From Promethearchaeota archaeon (lineage in GTDB: Archaea; Asgardarchaeota; Lokiarchaeia; Sigyniarchaeales; SOKP01): 43,506 nucleotides of DNA. Below are positions 29,485 to 36,660 of the stretch, one piece after another. Both the position numbers and the translations under genes were made by a program. The notes under the pieces were generated by a model that searched no databases, was not told the origin of the DNA, and worked only from the letters and a program-made list of their open reading frames with translations. The first letter of the stretch is position 1. Every line of letters starts with the position of its first letter. The stretch spans positions 1-43,506 of the forward strand of contig SOKP01000267.1 in assembly GCA_004375715.1 (NCBI GenBank), in the 5' to 3' direction.

Positions 29485-29529
29485 TTCTCGTAAACGAGCT
29501 AAGAAATACAAGATTCGTCAAATATTTAA
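29485..29529 (-). promoter_or_regulatory. LRR gene promoter and 5' UTR hairpin
   Basis: Reading toward the LRR gene, a TATA-like tttaaatattt is followed about 30 bases later by ctcgtttacgag, a 4-bp stem with a 4-base loop, just before the ATG at 29474. The element is nearly unchanged at the other LRR copies (about 35520-35579 and 34853-34913), which suggests selection on promoter and leader. One stem base is changed in the right copy (cgat in place of cgag). Confidence 0.5.
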
Positions 29530-29734
29530 ATGTTTTGATACCAACCAATTTCTGAATATTAAATATTCAAAGAATTGTTTACTATCATTATTAATAAATT
29601 CTCATTTTAGACATCTATTTACTATTCATTTTTAACTTTTTCAAAAAATTATGATTTATGGTCGAACAAAGAAAAAACTCGTTTGATTTTACTTTATTTA
29701 CTACGGTTTCTTAAATTTATCGAAAGATTTGACT

Positions 29735-29840
29735 CAGTTTGTTTACATTTTCAAACATCTGTTCGCAAATTCGACTCTTTGTTCACATTTGTTCTCTTTG
29801 TTATACATTTGTGAACTATCGCGAACAGTATAAATAAGGT
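29735..29840. promoter_or_regulatory. Iteron-like repeats between inverted CTGTTCGC boxes
   Basis: An inverted pair, CTGTTCGC (29759-29766) and GCGAACAG (29821-29828), encloses repeats of the type TTTGTTnACATTTG; a related TTTGTTTACATTT lies just outside. A TATA-like agtataaataagg (29827-29839) points away from the LRR gene. The arrangement is kept in the right arm (35204-35273), so it is probably an operator or bidirectional control region. A replication or recombination role is possible but unsupported. Confidence 0.45.
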
Positions 29841-30187
29841 TTTTCCTTAACATTTCTTCAAAAATCTAACTTATAGCTCAGTAAATTGCGATTGTGAATC
29901 ACTTACTTCTTAATTTTTGTCTATCTATTTAAATAAAAATTCCCATGGTTTTTTTTCGTAGTTTAAAAAGAAGTTTGTAATTAAGATAACACCTACATAA
30001 AATAAATTCAAAAAGCAAATAAAAGTGTTGTATTACAAATTTATTCTAAATCCTTTTACACCTAAAATTCTCTATTATTATAAAAAATAATAAAAATAAT
30101 TTAAAAACGGTAAATAAATGATCATACTATGCAAACTATTGTAATTGTATTAATTTTGAGCTATTAGTGACACATGGAGGCCATTTC

Positions 30188-30262
30188 ATGTGGGTAGGAG
30201 AAGACATGGATAAAATTAAATCAAAAAGAATTGAATTTTTAAAATCAATAGATTTTGAGTAA
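30188..30262 (+). CDS. Possible 24-residue small protein or truncated gene start
   Basis: An ATG at 30188 is preceded by a strong Shine-Dalgarno match, ggagg at 30176-30180, with 7 bases between. It encodes 24 residues beginning MWVGEDMDKIKSKR. An internal ATG (MDKIK) also has an aggag upstream. After the stop, a +1 shift would add a hydrophobic stretch (LSYLFFIGFTSCT), so this may be the broken start of a small membrane protein. No family was recognised. Confidence 0.3.
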   Translation: MWVGEDMDKIKSKRIEFLKSIDFE

Positions 30263-30391
30263 AGAATTATCCTACCTTTTTTTTATCGGCTTTACTTCTT
30301 GTACTATACATTTTGTTTTCAGCAATTGAATTATAAATAATAATAGAAATAATTTTTATATGCCATAATTAGCTATTTTTATTAGAATAAA

Positions 30392-31234
30392 ATGCATCCC
30401 TTTCAAATTAGAGAACCAATTGTAAGTGAGCTCCGTGAATCTCTAACAGTTTTTTACAGGTCTTTTAATCGTACGATTCCCCCCGATTTGAATAACCAAG
30501 AACAGTTGCTAATAAACCTAATAAATTGTGGTATCGCAAAGTTCCAAGTTGTTGAAGAGAATGGTAAAATTATTGGATTAGGGAGTATATTTTTCTTCGG
30601 AGATATTAGTTTTATTGGATACATGGCAGTTCTTCCAGAAATAAGGGGCAAAGGCTTAGGTACTTCTTTGTTTAGTAATTTAATAAAAATAGGCAAATTG
30701 AATGGTTGTAAGACGTTCTTGTTATATGCTTCAGAATTAGGTCAACCAATATATTATAAATATGGATTTCGAAGTAAATACGTTACTAGTGAGTATAACT
30801 TGCCAACTAAACCATTGGTATCACAGAAAACTCATAAAAATCTTCATCAAACGGATATTTTTCCTTATTGGGCTGCATCAATTGATAAAACTACAATAGG
30901 TTTTGATAGATCACAATTTTTACAACTAAAAATTAATCACGGCTCGATCTTAATTACTATTGAAAAAGAGGGTTTTGCTCTCGTCTCAAATTCTTTGCTA
31001 GGACCTGTCATTTCTAAAAATATTGATGCCGCAGTGTCTCTTATAAATGAGGGAATAAAACTTGGAGCGAATCACATCATTATACCAAAACATTCACAGT
31101 TTCCTAGCAAGATCTTTGATCTCGCTAATCTAACAGAGAGAAATAGTGAATCAAATTTAAAAATGGTATATGGTAAAGAAGGAACCCAAAGATTAGACCA
31201 ATTTTATGCTCTTGGTAACTACGCTAAAGGCTAG
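30392..31234 (+). CDS. Two-domain GNAT-family N-acetyltransferase
   Basis: 280 residues. The N-terminal GNAT domain shows strand YMAVLPEIRGKGLGTSLF (about 78-95), whose R-G-K-G-L-G is the acetyl-CoA pyrophosphate-binding loop. It is followed by LLYASELGQPIYYKYGF, typical of motif B. The C-terminal ~130 residues (FDRSQFLQLKI, LVSNSLLGPVISKNIDAA, KMVYGKEG) fit the YitH/HsdE-type second domain (Acetyltransf_18) found in similar two-domain proteins. It should transfer an acetyl group from acetyl-CoA to an amine; the substrate cannot be told. The gene is monocistronic and converges with the nucleotidase gene across a 27-base gap. A TATA-like element about 30 bases upstream supports the ATG start. 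Confidence 0.85.
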   Translation: MHPFQIREPIVSELRESLTVFYRSFNRTIPPDLNNQEQLLINLINCGIAKFQVVEENGKIIGLGSIFFFGDISFIGYMAVLPEIRGKGLGTSLFSNLIKIGKLNGCKTFLLYASELGQPIYYKYGFRSKYVTSEYNLPTKPLVSQKTHKNLHQTDIFPYWAASIDKTTIGFDRSQFLQLKINHGSILITIEKEGFALVSNSLLGPVISKNIDAAVSLINEGIKLGANHIIIPKHSQFPSKIFDLANLTERNSESNLKMVYGKEGTQRLDQFYALGNYAKG

Positions 31235-31261
31235 CTGTTATTTATAGATAATAATTACATC

Positions 31262-31828
31262 TTATAAATCGAAGATTTTTTCTTCTACTTCTTCGAAATT
31301 ATGAACCCTATGAACATTATGTTCGCACACTGAGTTTTGGTTCCATGGTTGGTCAAAAAGTAATAGAGTCCTATTTTTCATCATTTTTATTGGCTCTACC
31401 AAGTTTGGATTATCATCGACATATAAATCGTAATTTTGTTTTAATTTGATATCGTACGGTCGATGATGTAATAAAATCATCTCCGTGTATTGAATACCCG
31501 CCTTAATATCATGAGAATCTAACTTATCTACTATTGAAGAACGATATTCAGGTACACGTGCTGAAACTATGTCAAGGTCGTACCTTTCATTTAACTTTTT
31601 CATGATTCTCGGAGCACCCTCACCTATGAAAGGGATGTTTCCAGAATCTTCATAAATTTCATAAAATATTTTGAACCCCGTTTCTTCATCCATATTCCAA
31701 TCAGCAAAAAAATCCCACTTGACGACATCGCTCTTTTTGTAATTAGTGCCATATCTTTTGTTATAAATTTCGCAATACGTAATAATGATATCTAATAAGA
31801 CGCCGTCAATATCAATCGCAATTTTCAT
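31262..31828 (-). CDS. HAD-superfamily 5'-nucleotidase (NT5C-like)
   Basis: 188 residues. HAD motif I is at the extreme N-terminus (IAIDIDGVLLD; nucleophile Asp6, acid/base Asp8). Motif II is DIVSAR with the conserved Ser, and the acidic motif IV is LYVDDNPNL. The length and the immediate N-terminal DIDGV fit the NT5C / uncharacterised 5'(3')-deoxyribonucleotidase-like group. It probably dephosphorylates a nucleotide or a related phosphate ester in the cytosol. The promoter looks leaderless: tatttatatt (about 31851-31860, read on the minus strand) lies about 25 bases before the ATG. Neighbours give no pathway clue. Confidence 0.75.
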   Translation of the reverse strand: MKIAIDIDGVLLDIIITYCEIYNKRYGTNYKKSDVVKWDFFADWNMDEETGFKIFYEIYEDSGNIPFIGEGAPRIMKKLNERYDLDIVSARVPEYRSSIVDKLDSHDIKAGIQYTEMILLHHRPYDIKLKQNYDLYVDDNPNLVEPIKMMKNRTLLLFDQPWNQNSVCEHNVHRVHNFEEVEEKIFDL

Positions 31829-32151
31829 TATAATTCATTTGGCTGTAATAATATAAATACATTTATATCCACCTAATAAAATTGGTCCTCTACACATATA
31901 TTTGAAAAATTAATAATTTTTTTAAAACTTCTTTTTTTCATAATAAAAATACTACAAATACTCCAAAAACGAAATTTATACTATTAGTAGGATTGTAGAC
32001 ATACACACATTTTAATCCTTAGAAATAAAAATTAGATTCAAAAAACAGTTTAGTTTATATCAAAATCGATAATGAACATGAATACCACTTTTTTTCATAC
32101 TTTCTAAGAATTTAATAGAATTGGAATTAAAAGGACAGTTATTATAATTTC
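31829..32151. other. AT-rich intergenic region
   Basis: This 323-base gap lies between two minus-strand genes. It holds the nucleotidase promoter at its left end. The rest shows only AT-rich, stop-filled sequence with no convincing ORF, RNA or repeat. Confidence 0.6.
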
Positions 32152-32901
32152 TCAAACCTCACTAGATCTTTTAATTATTTGATTATCTGGATAGTGCTGC
32201 ATTTTTCTATTATCAAGGTATAGCGCGAGGGGTACTATAAAAAGGATAAAAGCCATTAAAACTAGTCCTCCAATCAATGACCAAATAATCGAATTAGAAT
32301 AGTCGTTAATAAAAATTATTATAGCTGAGATTAAAGAAAGAGTTCCTGCTGCAATGAATCCTAACAATCTTGTGAAATACTTTTTCGTACCCCCTCTCAC
32401 GAGAGTATTCAAACCTCCTCCCACGAAAGTATTATAATCTTCGGGTGCATCAATGTTTTCAAAGATATTTGCTCTGGAAAAGGCGTTAAAAATTCTTGTG
32501 ATTGTACATGTTTTAAAATGGTTTTCATAACACATTGAAAAGATCAAAAAAGGTATGTGTGAATCCTGAATACATAAATTATGACTATATCTAAGCTCTA
32601 ATGTTTCTTTAAAAGAACAATTACCAAGATTGATTCTCGAGCATTTAGACAATGCTGCATATTCAAAAGAACATCCTTCAAATTTGATGTTCTTACAACT
32701 TTTAAAAGAAATCATCTTGAATGTGCAATTTTTTATCAAGATGTGTAAAGAAGAACTTTTGATTATAGAATGATCTGGTAACGAGTGTGTATTTTCGATT
32801 ATAAAAGGGTTTTCTGAAGTACCATTTCCAACCCATTTTTCATTTATAGCTTTTTGATATAAATCATTCTCAGAATAATTAGTATTCGACGATAACTTCA
32901 A
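32152..32901 (-). CDS. Membrane-anchored right-handed beta-helix protein
   Basis: 249 residues, TTG start. Near the N-terminus is WVGNGTSENPFIIEN, a signature of NosD-type (periplasmic copper-binding/CASH) beta-helix proteins. Short helix rungs follow (HILIKNCTF, NIKFEGCSF, RINLGNCSF, NLCIQDSHI). The C-terminal part has two hydrophobic helices (about 180-202, LLGFIAAGTLSLISAIIIF, and about 208-230, IWSLIGGLVLMAFILFIVPLAL) and a basic tail. No signal peptide is seen. This is much shorter than typical secreted NosD proteins. With a C-terminal hairpin of two helices, the beta-helix probably lies on the same side as the C-terminus. The function is unknown; it could be a small membrane scaffold. 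Confidence 0.7.
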   Translation of the reverse strand: MKLSSNTNYSENDLYQKAINEKWVGNGTSENPFIIENTHSLPDHSIIKSSSLHILIKNCTFKMISFKSCKNIKFEGCSFEYAALSKCSRINLGNCSFKETLELRYSHNLCIQDSHIPFLIFSMCYENHFKTCTITRIFNAFSRANIFENIDAPEDYNTFVGGGLNTLVRGGTKKYFTRLLGFIAAGTLSLISAIIIFINDYSNSIIWSLIGGLVLMAFILFIVPLALYLDNRKMQHYPDNQIIKRSSEV

Positions 32902-33363
32902 AAGTACTTATGTTCAATCTTTTAACTATTGATATTATATTTCCATTATCATTCTTAAAGTTTATTTTCGCATATTTGGCATTTCTTCCAGGCAGTTCTA
33001 CATGAACTATTTTTTTTAAAATTAAAATTTAGTATTATTTTGTTTAGAAAAATCTATTTTGATTGACACAATAAAGATAATTATTAATTTTTTCTGAAAT
33101 TTATATATAATTCAATGGATAGATTTATATAGCCACATTTATAATAATTACATGGGATTAAATTCCCACAAAATACTAAGTATAGAAGGTGATGATTTAA
33201 AAAACCTCAAAATAAGATAGGTAAAGAAATATTCACTCCCCTACTATTGTATAAAATTTTAAAATTCCACCAATATGATCCCTTTTTTTTTCCTTTTTCT
33301 TAAGATTTTTTTAAGAATCTTTACTTAATTTTAATATCTTTAATTTTTGATAGGTGTAATTAA
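32902..33363. other. Intergenic region between divergent genes
   Basis: This 462-base gap holds TATA-like boxes (tttatatata near 33100 and tttatata near 33124) ahead of a 22-codon ORF (33152-33220, starting MGLNSHKILS) that may be a small gene or a remnant. An inverted repeat, ttcttaa/ttaagaa (33297-33303 and 33311-33317), follows a T-rich run and could be a terminator. A TTTAATATCT near 33331 is the likely HAD promoter. Confidence 0.45.
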
Positions 33364-34140
33364 TTGAAGTCAATTAAGGGTATTTTATCAGATATCGATG
33401 GAACTCTTTATTTCAAAGGTGCTCCAGTTCTAGGTGCCCTAGAAACTATTGAAATGCTACGTGAAAAAGGCATAAAATTGCTATTTTTTACTAACACTGA
33501 TAGTAAAACACCAAAAAATGTATACAAATTGCTCATAGAATATGGCTTTAAAGTTAAAGAGGAGGAGATATTTACTCCAATTATAGCCTTAAAAGAATTT
33601 CTTAAGGGTAAAACTAGTGTAAAATTGTATTTAGTGACAACAGAAGAAATTAAAGAAGAATTTCAAGAATTTCACCTTGTTAAAGGATCAGAAATTCCAG
33701 ATTATGTCATTGTTGGCGATTTTCGGGACAATTGGGACGTTAACAGGCTCAATGACGCTTTTAGGTATGTTGTAAAGCACAAGGCTGTATTACTTGGAAC
33801 ACAAGGTAATAAATATTATCTTGATGTAAATGGAGAGCCTGTAATAGATACCGGATCATTTGTACATATGATAGGAAATGCCGCTAATGTTAAGCCTATG
33901 ATCTTTGGTAAACCCTCTAAAGAGTATTTTCTTCATGCTTTAAAAAAACTCAATTTACCCCCTGAAGATGTAATTGTCGTTGGGGACGATATTGATACAG
34001 ATATTTTAGGTGCTCAGAATGCTAATCTTAGAGGAATTCTTGTAAAAACGGGCAAAGGGCAATTCTATAATTCATCAGAAAGAAGCATTATCCCATACAA
34101 AGTTATAGATTCTTTTAGCTCTTTAACTGAATTAATATAA
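33364..34140 (+). CDS. HAD-IIA family hydrolase (NagD/LHPP-like)
   Basis: 258 residues. Motif I is LSDIDGTLY (Asp10, Asp12), motif II is FFTNTDSKT, motif III is the Lys of FGKPSKEYF and motif IV is VVGDDIDTDILGA. A cap domain between motifs II and III, and the GxxxxT-G-K-G near the end, fit subfamily IIA (NagD, phosphoglycolate phosphatase, LHPP type). It should hydrolyse a small phosphate ester; the substrate is not predictable. The start is TTG, giving KSIKGILSDIDGT directly, with GGTG about 8-12 bases upstream. It is transcribed alone and ends convergently with a small CxxC protein gene. Confidence 0.85.
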   Translation: MKSIKGILSDIDGTLYFKGAPVLGALETIEMLREKGIKLLFFTNTDSKTPKNVYKLLIEYGFKVKEEEIFTPIIALKEFLKGKTSVKLYLVTTEEIKEEFQEFHLVKGSEIPDYVIVGDFRDNWDVNRLNDAFRYVVKHKAVLLGTQGNKYYLDVNGEPVIDTGSFVHMIGNAANVKPMIFGKPSKEYFLHALKKLNLPPEDVIVVGDDIDTDILGAQNANLRGILVKTGKGQFYNSSERSIIPYKVIDSFSSLTELI

Positions 34141-34168
34141 AATAGTTTATGATCCTAAATGTGAGTAA

Positions 34169-34200
34169 AATTTTAAAAGCAGATGAACGGTTTTAAAATT
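34169..34200. terminator. Perfect 10-bp inverted repeat between convergent genes
   Basis: aattttaaaa (34169-34178) and ttttaaaatt (34191-34200) flank a 12-base loop between the stop of the HAD gene and the stop of the small CxxC gene. Its position and A/T arms suggest a bidirectional transcription terminator. Confidence 0.5.
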
Positions 34201-34224
34201 CTATAATAATTTATTAAAAGAATC

Positions 34225-34431
34225 TTAAGAATTAGAAGTTTCGTTGGAGGGTTCTTTTGAACCGTTATTTTTTATTATTTGATATTGATCTATTATTTCT
34301 TCCAGATTTACGGTAATCAGCGTGTGCAAATGATGCTTTCTCTCAAAAAATTCAATTTTAATTCTATTTGAAGGGTTAGCTGCATGGATTATCATATATT
34401 CCTTGCATTTAATACATGCCCGGGCTCTCAT
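34225..34431 (-). CDS. Small CxxC protein of unknown function
   Basis: 68 residues beginning MRARACIKCKEYMIIH. The single CIKC knuckle near the N-terminus, followed by IKIEFFERKHHLHTLITVNLEE, resembles a small conserved archaeal protein seen in Asgard genomes (from memory, unnamed). One CxxC could be half of a zinc site, completed by His or by dimerisation. The start is supported by an aagga ribosome binding site about 5 bases upstream and a TATA-like ttataagtat further up. The C-terminal ~15 residues are polar and look disordered. Function not assigned. Confidence 0.6.
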   Translation of the reverse strand: MRARACIKCKEYMIIHAANPSNRIKIEFFERKHHLHTLITVNLEEIIDQYQIIKNNGSKEPSNETSNS

Positions 34432-34498
34432 AATTCTTCCTTAAAATATAGCATTATACTTATAATAAGGAAAAACTTAGAACATATCTAAACTTCGA

Positions 34499-34748
34499 TT
34501 ATTTTTTGTTCTTGTTCGTTCTAATATCACGAAATTTTTTTCGTAACGTTGAATCGTATAAATCCTTCAAATTATTAATATCCAGCAATATCTCTTGAGT
34601 TTCCAAACCTTTTATTATGCTGATTGATAATTATTCCCAGTTTTGCTACTTTAACATTAAATTCAGACGCAAGAAGCATGATATCGTTTAAACTTGTCGG
34701 TTCAGTTTCTATAACGAATCTACCAACAAGTTCACTAAAAAGTAGTTC
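34499..34748 (-). pseudogene. Remnant resembling the C-terminus of PurL (FGAM synthase)
   Basis: Two overlapping minus-strand frames join through a shift near 34600. The first (34575-34748) reads LLFSELVGRFVIETEP and FNVKVAKLGII. The second (34499 to about 34605) reads LLDINNLKDLYDSTLRKKF. The order and motifs match the end of phosphoribosylformylglycinamidine synthase II, where LFSES-GRF-VE is followed by a helix of LxxLRxxYxxxL type. The piece lacks a start and is frameshifted, so it is a decayed fragment. The match is by eye only. Confidence 0.45.
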
Positions 34749-34762
34749 ATAAAATCAATAGC

Positions 34763-34840
34763 TTAAATCTTAGCTTCTTTAATAATGTAATCTTTTTTAT
34801 TTCTAATTTCAGTCCCGCATTTGCTACAATATTTAGAAAA
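34763..34840 (-). pseudogene. Fragment with a zinc-knuckle CSKCGTEI
   Basis: A short minus-strand open stretch without a start reads FSKYCSKCGTEIRNKKDY and then stops at 34763. It looks like one half of a zinc ribbon. It lies between the PurL-like remnant and the truncated LRR copy and has no promoter of its own. Confidence 0.25.
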
Positions 34841-34955
34841 CGATCGGCATCAAAACATTTAAATACTCGACGAATCTTGTTTTTCTTATCTCGTTTACGA
34901 GAATAATACGCTCATGATCGAATTTAAGGTTAACAATTTAGAAATTAATGTTTAA
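34831..34955 (+). pseudogene. Truncated third copy of the LRR gene start
   Basis: From about 34831 to 34937 the sequence follows the upstream region and first codons of the two full LRR genes: catcaaaacatttaaata, the tctcgtttacgagaa hairpin, then an ATG at 34914 encoding MIEFKVNN before divergence and a stop at 34953-34955 (13 codons). It has the same orientation as the right LRR gene, about 660 bases upstream of it. It is the scar of a deletion or incomplete duplication. Confidence 0.7.
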
Positions 34956-35178
34956 CTGTATCATTGTATGTAGTTTTATTTGATAAACTTAATTGGGTTT
35001 TTAGTCGAACCAAATCTTGTCTTGGATAAACGAAGCGAATATTGACAGTTGGTTCCTTTTGCCGAATCTTTTTTAATTCTTGCTTAACTGCTACTGTAAG
35101 CTTATCTAAAACTTCGTCGTTTTGGGATTTATTTTTTAAATCGCAATTTATTGAGTTATAAGTTAGATTTTTGAAGAA
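34945..35178 (-). pseudogene. Open-frame remnant divergent from the right LRR gene
   Basis: A minus-strand open frame of about 77 codons contains DEVLDKLTVAVKQELKKI and VNIRFVYPRQDLVRLKTQL, with no ATG, GTG or TTG before the helical part. It begins just after the TATA-like element that points away from the LRR gene, so it may once have been a divergent partner gene. At the left arm the matching frame ends after NLTYSSVNCD. No family recognised. Confidence 0.3.
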
Positions 35179-35203
35179 ATGTTAAGGAAAAACCTTATTT
35201 ATA

Positions 35204-35273
35204 CTGTTCGCGATAGTCTACAAATGTATAACAAAGAGAACAAATGTGAACAAAGTGTTGAATTTGCGAACAG
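35204..35273. promoter_or_regulatory. Right-arm copy of the iteron-like control region
   Basis: CTGTTCGC (35204-35211) and GCGAACAG (35266-35273) enclose caaatgt-type repeats (acaaatgtataacaaag, acaaatgtgaacaaag). The order matches 29759-29828 in inverted orientation. Conservation of spacing and both boxes in two copies suggests a protein-binding region. Confidence 0.45.
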
Positions 35274-35579
35274 ATGCTTGAAAATGTAAACAAACCGAGT
35301 CAAATCTTCTCTAAGATGATCTTAAATTCTTCGATAAATTTAAGAAAACATAGTAAAGAAAGTAAAATCAAACGAGTCTTTTTCTTTGTTCGACATAAAT
35401 CTTAATTTTTTGAAAAAGTTAAAAATGAATAGGAAATGGATGTCTAAAATGAGAATATACTAACAATGATAGTAAACAATTCTTTGAATATTTAATAAAT
35501 TCAGAAATCGGTAGACATCAAAACACTTAAATATCTAATGAATCTTTTTTTTCTTAGCTCGTTTACGATAAAAGTTCTT

Positions 35580-36617
35580 ATGATCAAATTTAAGATTAAC
35601 GATTACCTCTCGCTTCGATTTGAAGACGAAAAGACCATCATTTATGTAGCTGGCAAAAGGTTTAGACAGTGTGTAAATTTGTTGCTGGATATCCCAGTTG
35701 ACGACATTCGCGAATTCGACCAAATAGATTCTATTGACGAAGCTGCTGAAAAAATCGGTATAGCAACGGAAAACGAGGAAGTATCTAGAATTATTCCACC
35801 TAAAGTTGAGTTCTGGGGGCATTGCAGTAATTTACAAGTTTGGTTTGAAAATAACTACGATACGAGAGTTATTCATTCTAATATAGCGTTTCCGCTGTTG
35901 AAAAAATTAAGCGAATCAGGAGATATTGTCGCTTTACGAATGTTCAAAGAAGAAATCGCAAAAAGATTCTCGCAAGGGAACGAAAGTACGCGTACCTTTC
36001 TGGTTGAAGAATGGTATATGGATTTGCTTAGCAGAGAAGAGGTTCTTAGCTTAAATATCGAACAGATAGATATCATACACGAATTAGAAGACTTATTAGG
36101 GATAAAAATCAAATTTAAAACGGTTTTTCACCTATTTGAACAAGGTTTCGTGCTTCACAAAGGGATTATCAAAGCGTTAGTATTAGACAGCTGTGGTCTT
36201 GAAGAACTCCCCGAACTGGTAAGAAAACTAAAATCGTTAGTAATGCTTAAACTGCACGGCAATCGTTTAGAGACGCTTCCAGAATGGATCGGTGAGTTCT
36301 GGAACTTAAAATCTTTGCAAGTGCCAAATAATCGGCTGATTAGCCTTCCAGACGCTATAGGAAAATTGAGTCGTCTCGAAATTTTAGAATTGTACAACAA
36401 CAAATTAGAAGAGATTCCGGAATCTATCGGAAACTTACGCTTTCTAAGAAGATTAGATTTTTCGGAAAATCAATTAAAAACGTTACCAGATTCTATAGGT
36501 AATCTGGAATCTTTGGAAGTGTTTTTTATTAATAAAAATGAAATAGAAAAATACCCAAAATCGTTCGAAAATCTTGTTTATGTAAAAGATTTAGTTTTAG
36601 ACAAAACGGTAAAATAG
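35580..36617 (+). CDS. Leucine-rich-repeat protein, right copy
   Basis: 345 residues from the ATG at 35580, chosen because it aligns with the left copy (MIKFKINDYLSLRFED). An upstream in-frame ATG at 35538 would add 14 residues that lie in the promoter and leader region. The architecture is the same as the left copy. From residue ~93 to ~205 the two proteins are identical, whereas the LRR region carries most of the ~33 differences (for example RLDFSENQLKTLP against KLLLQENRLKTLP). That suggests diversification of a binding surface on a conserved scaffold, or gene conversion of the constant part. The TATA-like cttaaatatc (about 35525) and leader hairpin remain, so the copy may be expressed. 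It converges on the broken beta-helix gene. Confidence 0.85.
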   Translation: MIKFKINDYLSLRFEDEKTIIYVAGKRFRQCVNLLLDIPVDDIREFDQIDSIDEAAEKIGIATENEEVSRIIPPKVEFWGHCSNLQVWFENNYDTRVIHSNIAFPLLKKLSESGDIVALRMFKEEIAKRFSQGNESTRTFLVEEWYMDLLSREEVLSLNIEQIDIIHELEDLLGIKIKFKTVFHLFEQGFVLHKGIIKALVLDSCGLEELPELVRKLKSLVMLKLHGNRLETLPEWIGEFWNLKSLQVPNNRLISLPDAIGKLSRLEILELYNNKLEEIPESIGNLRFLRRLDFSENQLKTLPDSIGNLESLEVFFINKNEIEKYPKSFENLVYVKDLVLDKTVK

Positions 36618-36660
36618 TTTTCAAAAAATAAAAACTTGAAGTTTTTGCCATTAAAGAACT

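Larger units (their letters stand above)
28243..29895 (+). repeat. Left arm of a ~1.65-kb inverted duplication
   Basis: The arm covers the tail of the 180-residue gene, the intergenic hairpin, the LRR gene and its ~420-base upstream region up to aaattgcgatt. The right arm (about 35147-36815) holds the same order in inverted orientation. Identity is highest in the first two thirds of the LRR gene and lower at both edges. Arm limits were set by eye. Confidence 0.8.
29475..30391. other. Intergenic region left of the GNAT gene
   Basis: The left part (to about 29895) is the LRR upstream region shared with the right arm: TATA box, leader hairpin and iteron-like cluster. The remainder is very AT-rich. 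It holds a 24-codon ORF (30188-30262) and a TATA-like tttttatatg (about 30353-30362) placed to drive the GNAT gene at 30392. No RNA gene was recognised. Confidence 0.6.

Noticed and set aside
28450-29555. Plus-strand open frames antisense to the left LRR gene (149, 79 and 107 codons)
   Set aside because: They mirror the LRR codons. The same shadows appear antisense to the right copy, and none has a recognisable domain or promoter.
29735-29840. CRISPR-like array or replication origin
   Set aside because: The repeats are short, irregular and without unique spacers. There is no cas or Orc1/Cdc6 gene nearby, so a control region is the simpler reading.
35538-35579. Longer start for the right LRR protein at ATG 35538
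   Set aside because: The extra 14 codons lie in the promoter and leader hairpin shared by all copies, and the left copy has no matching start.
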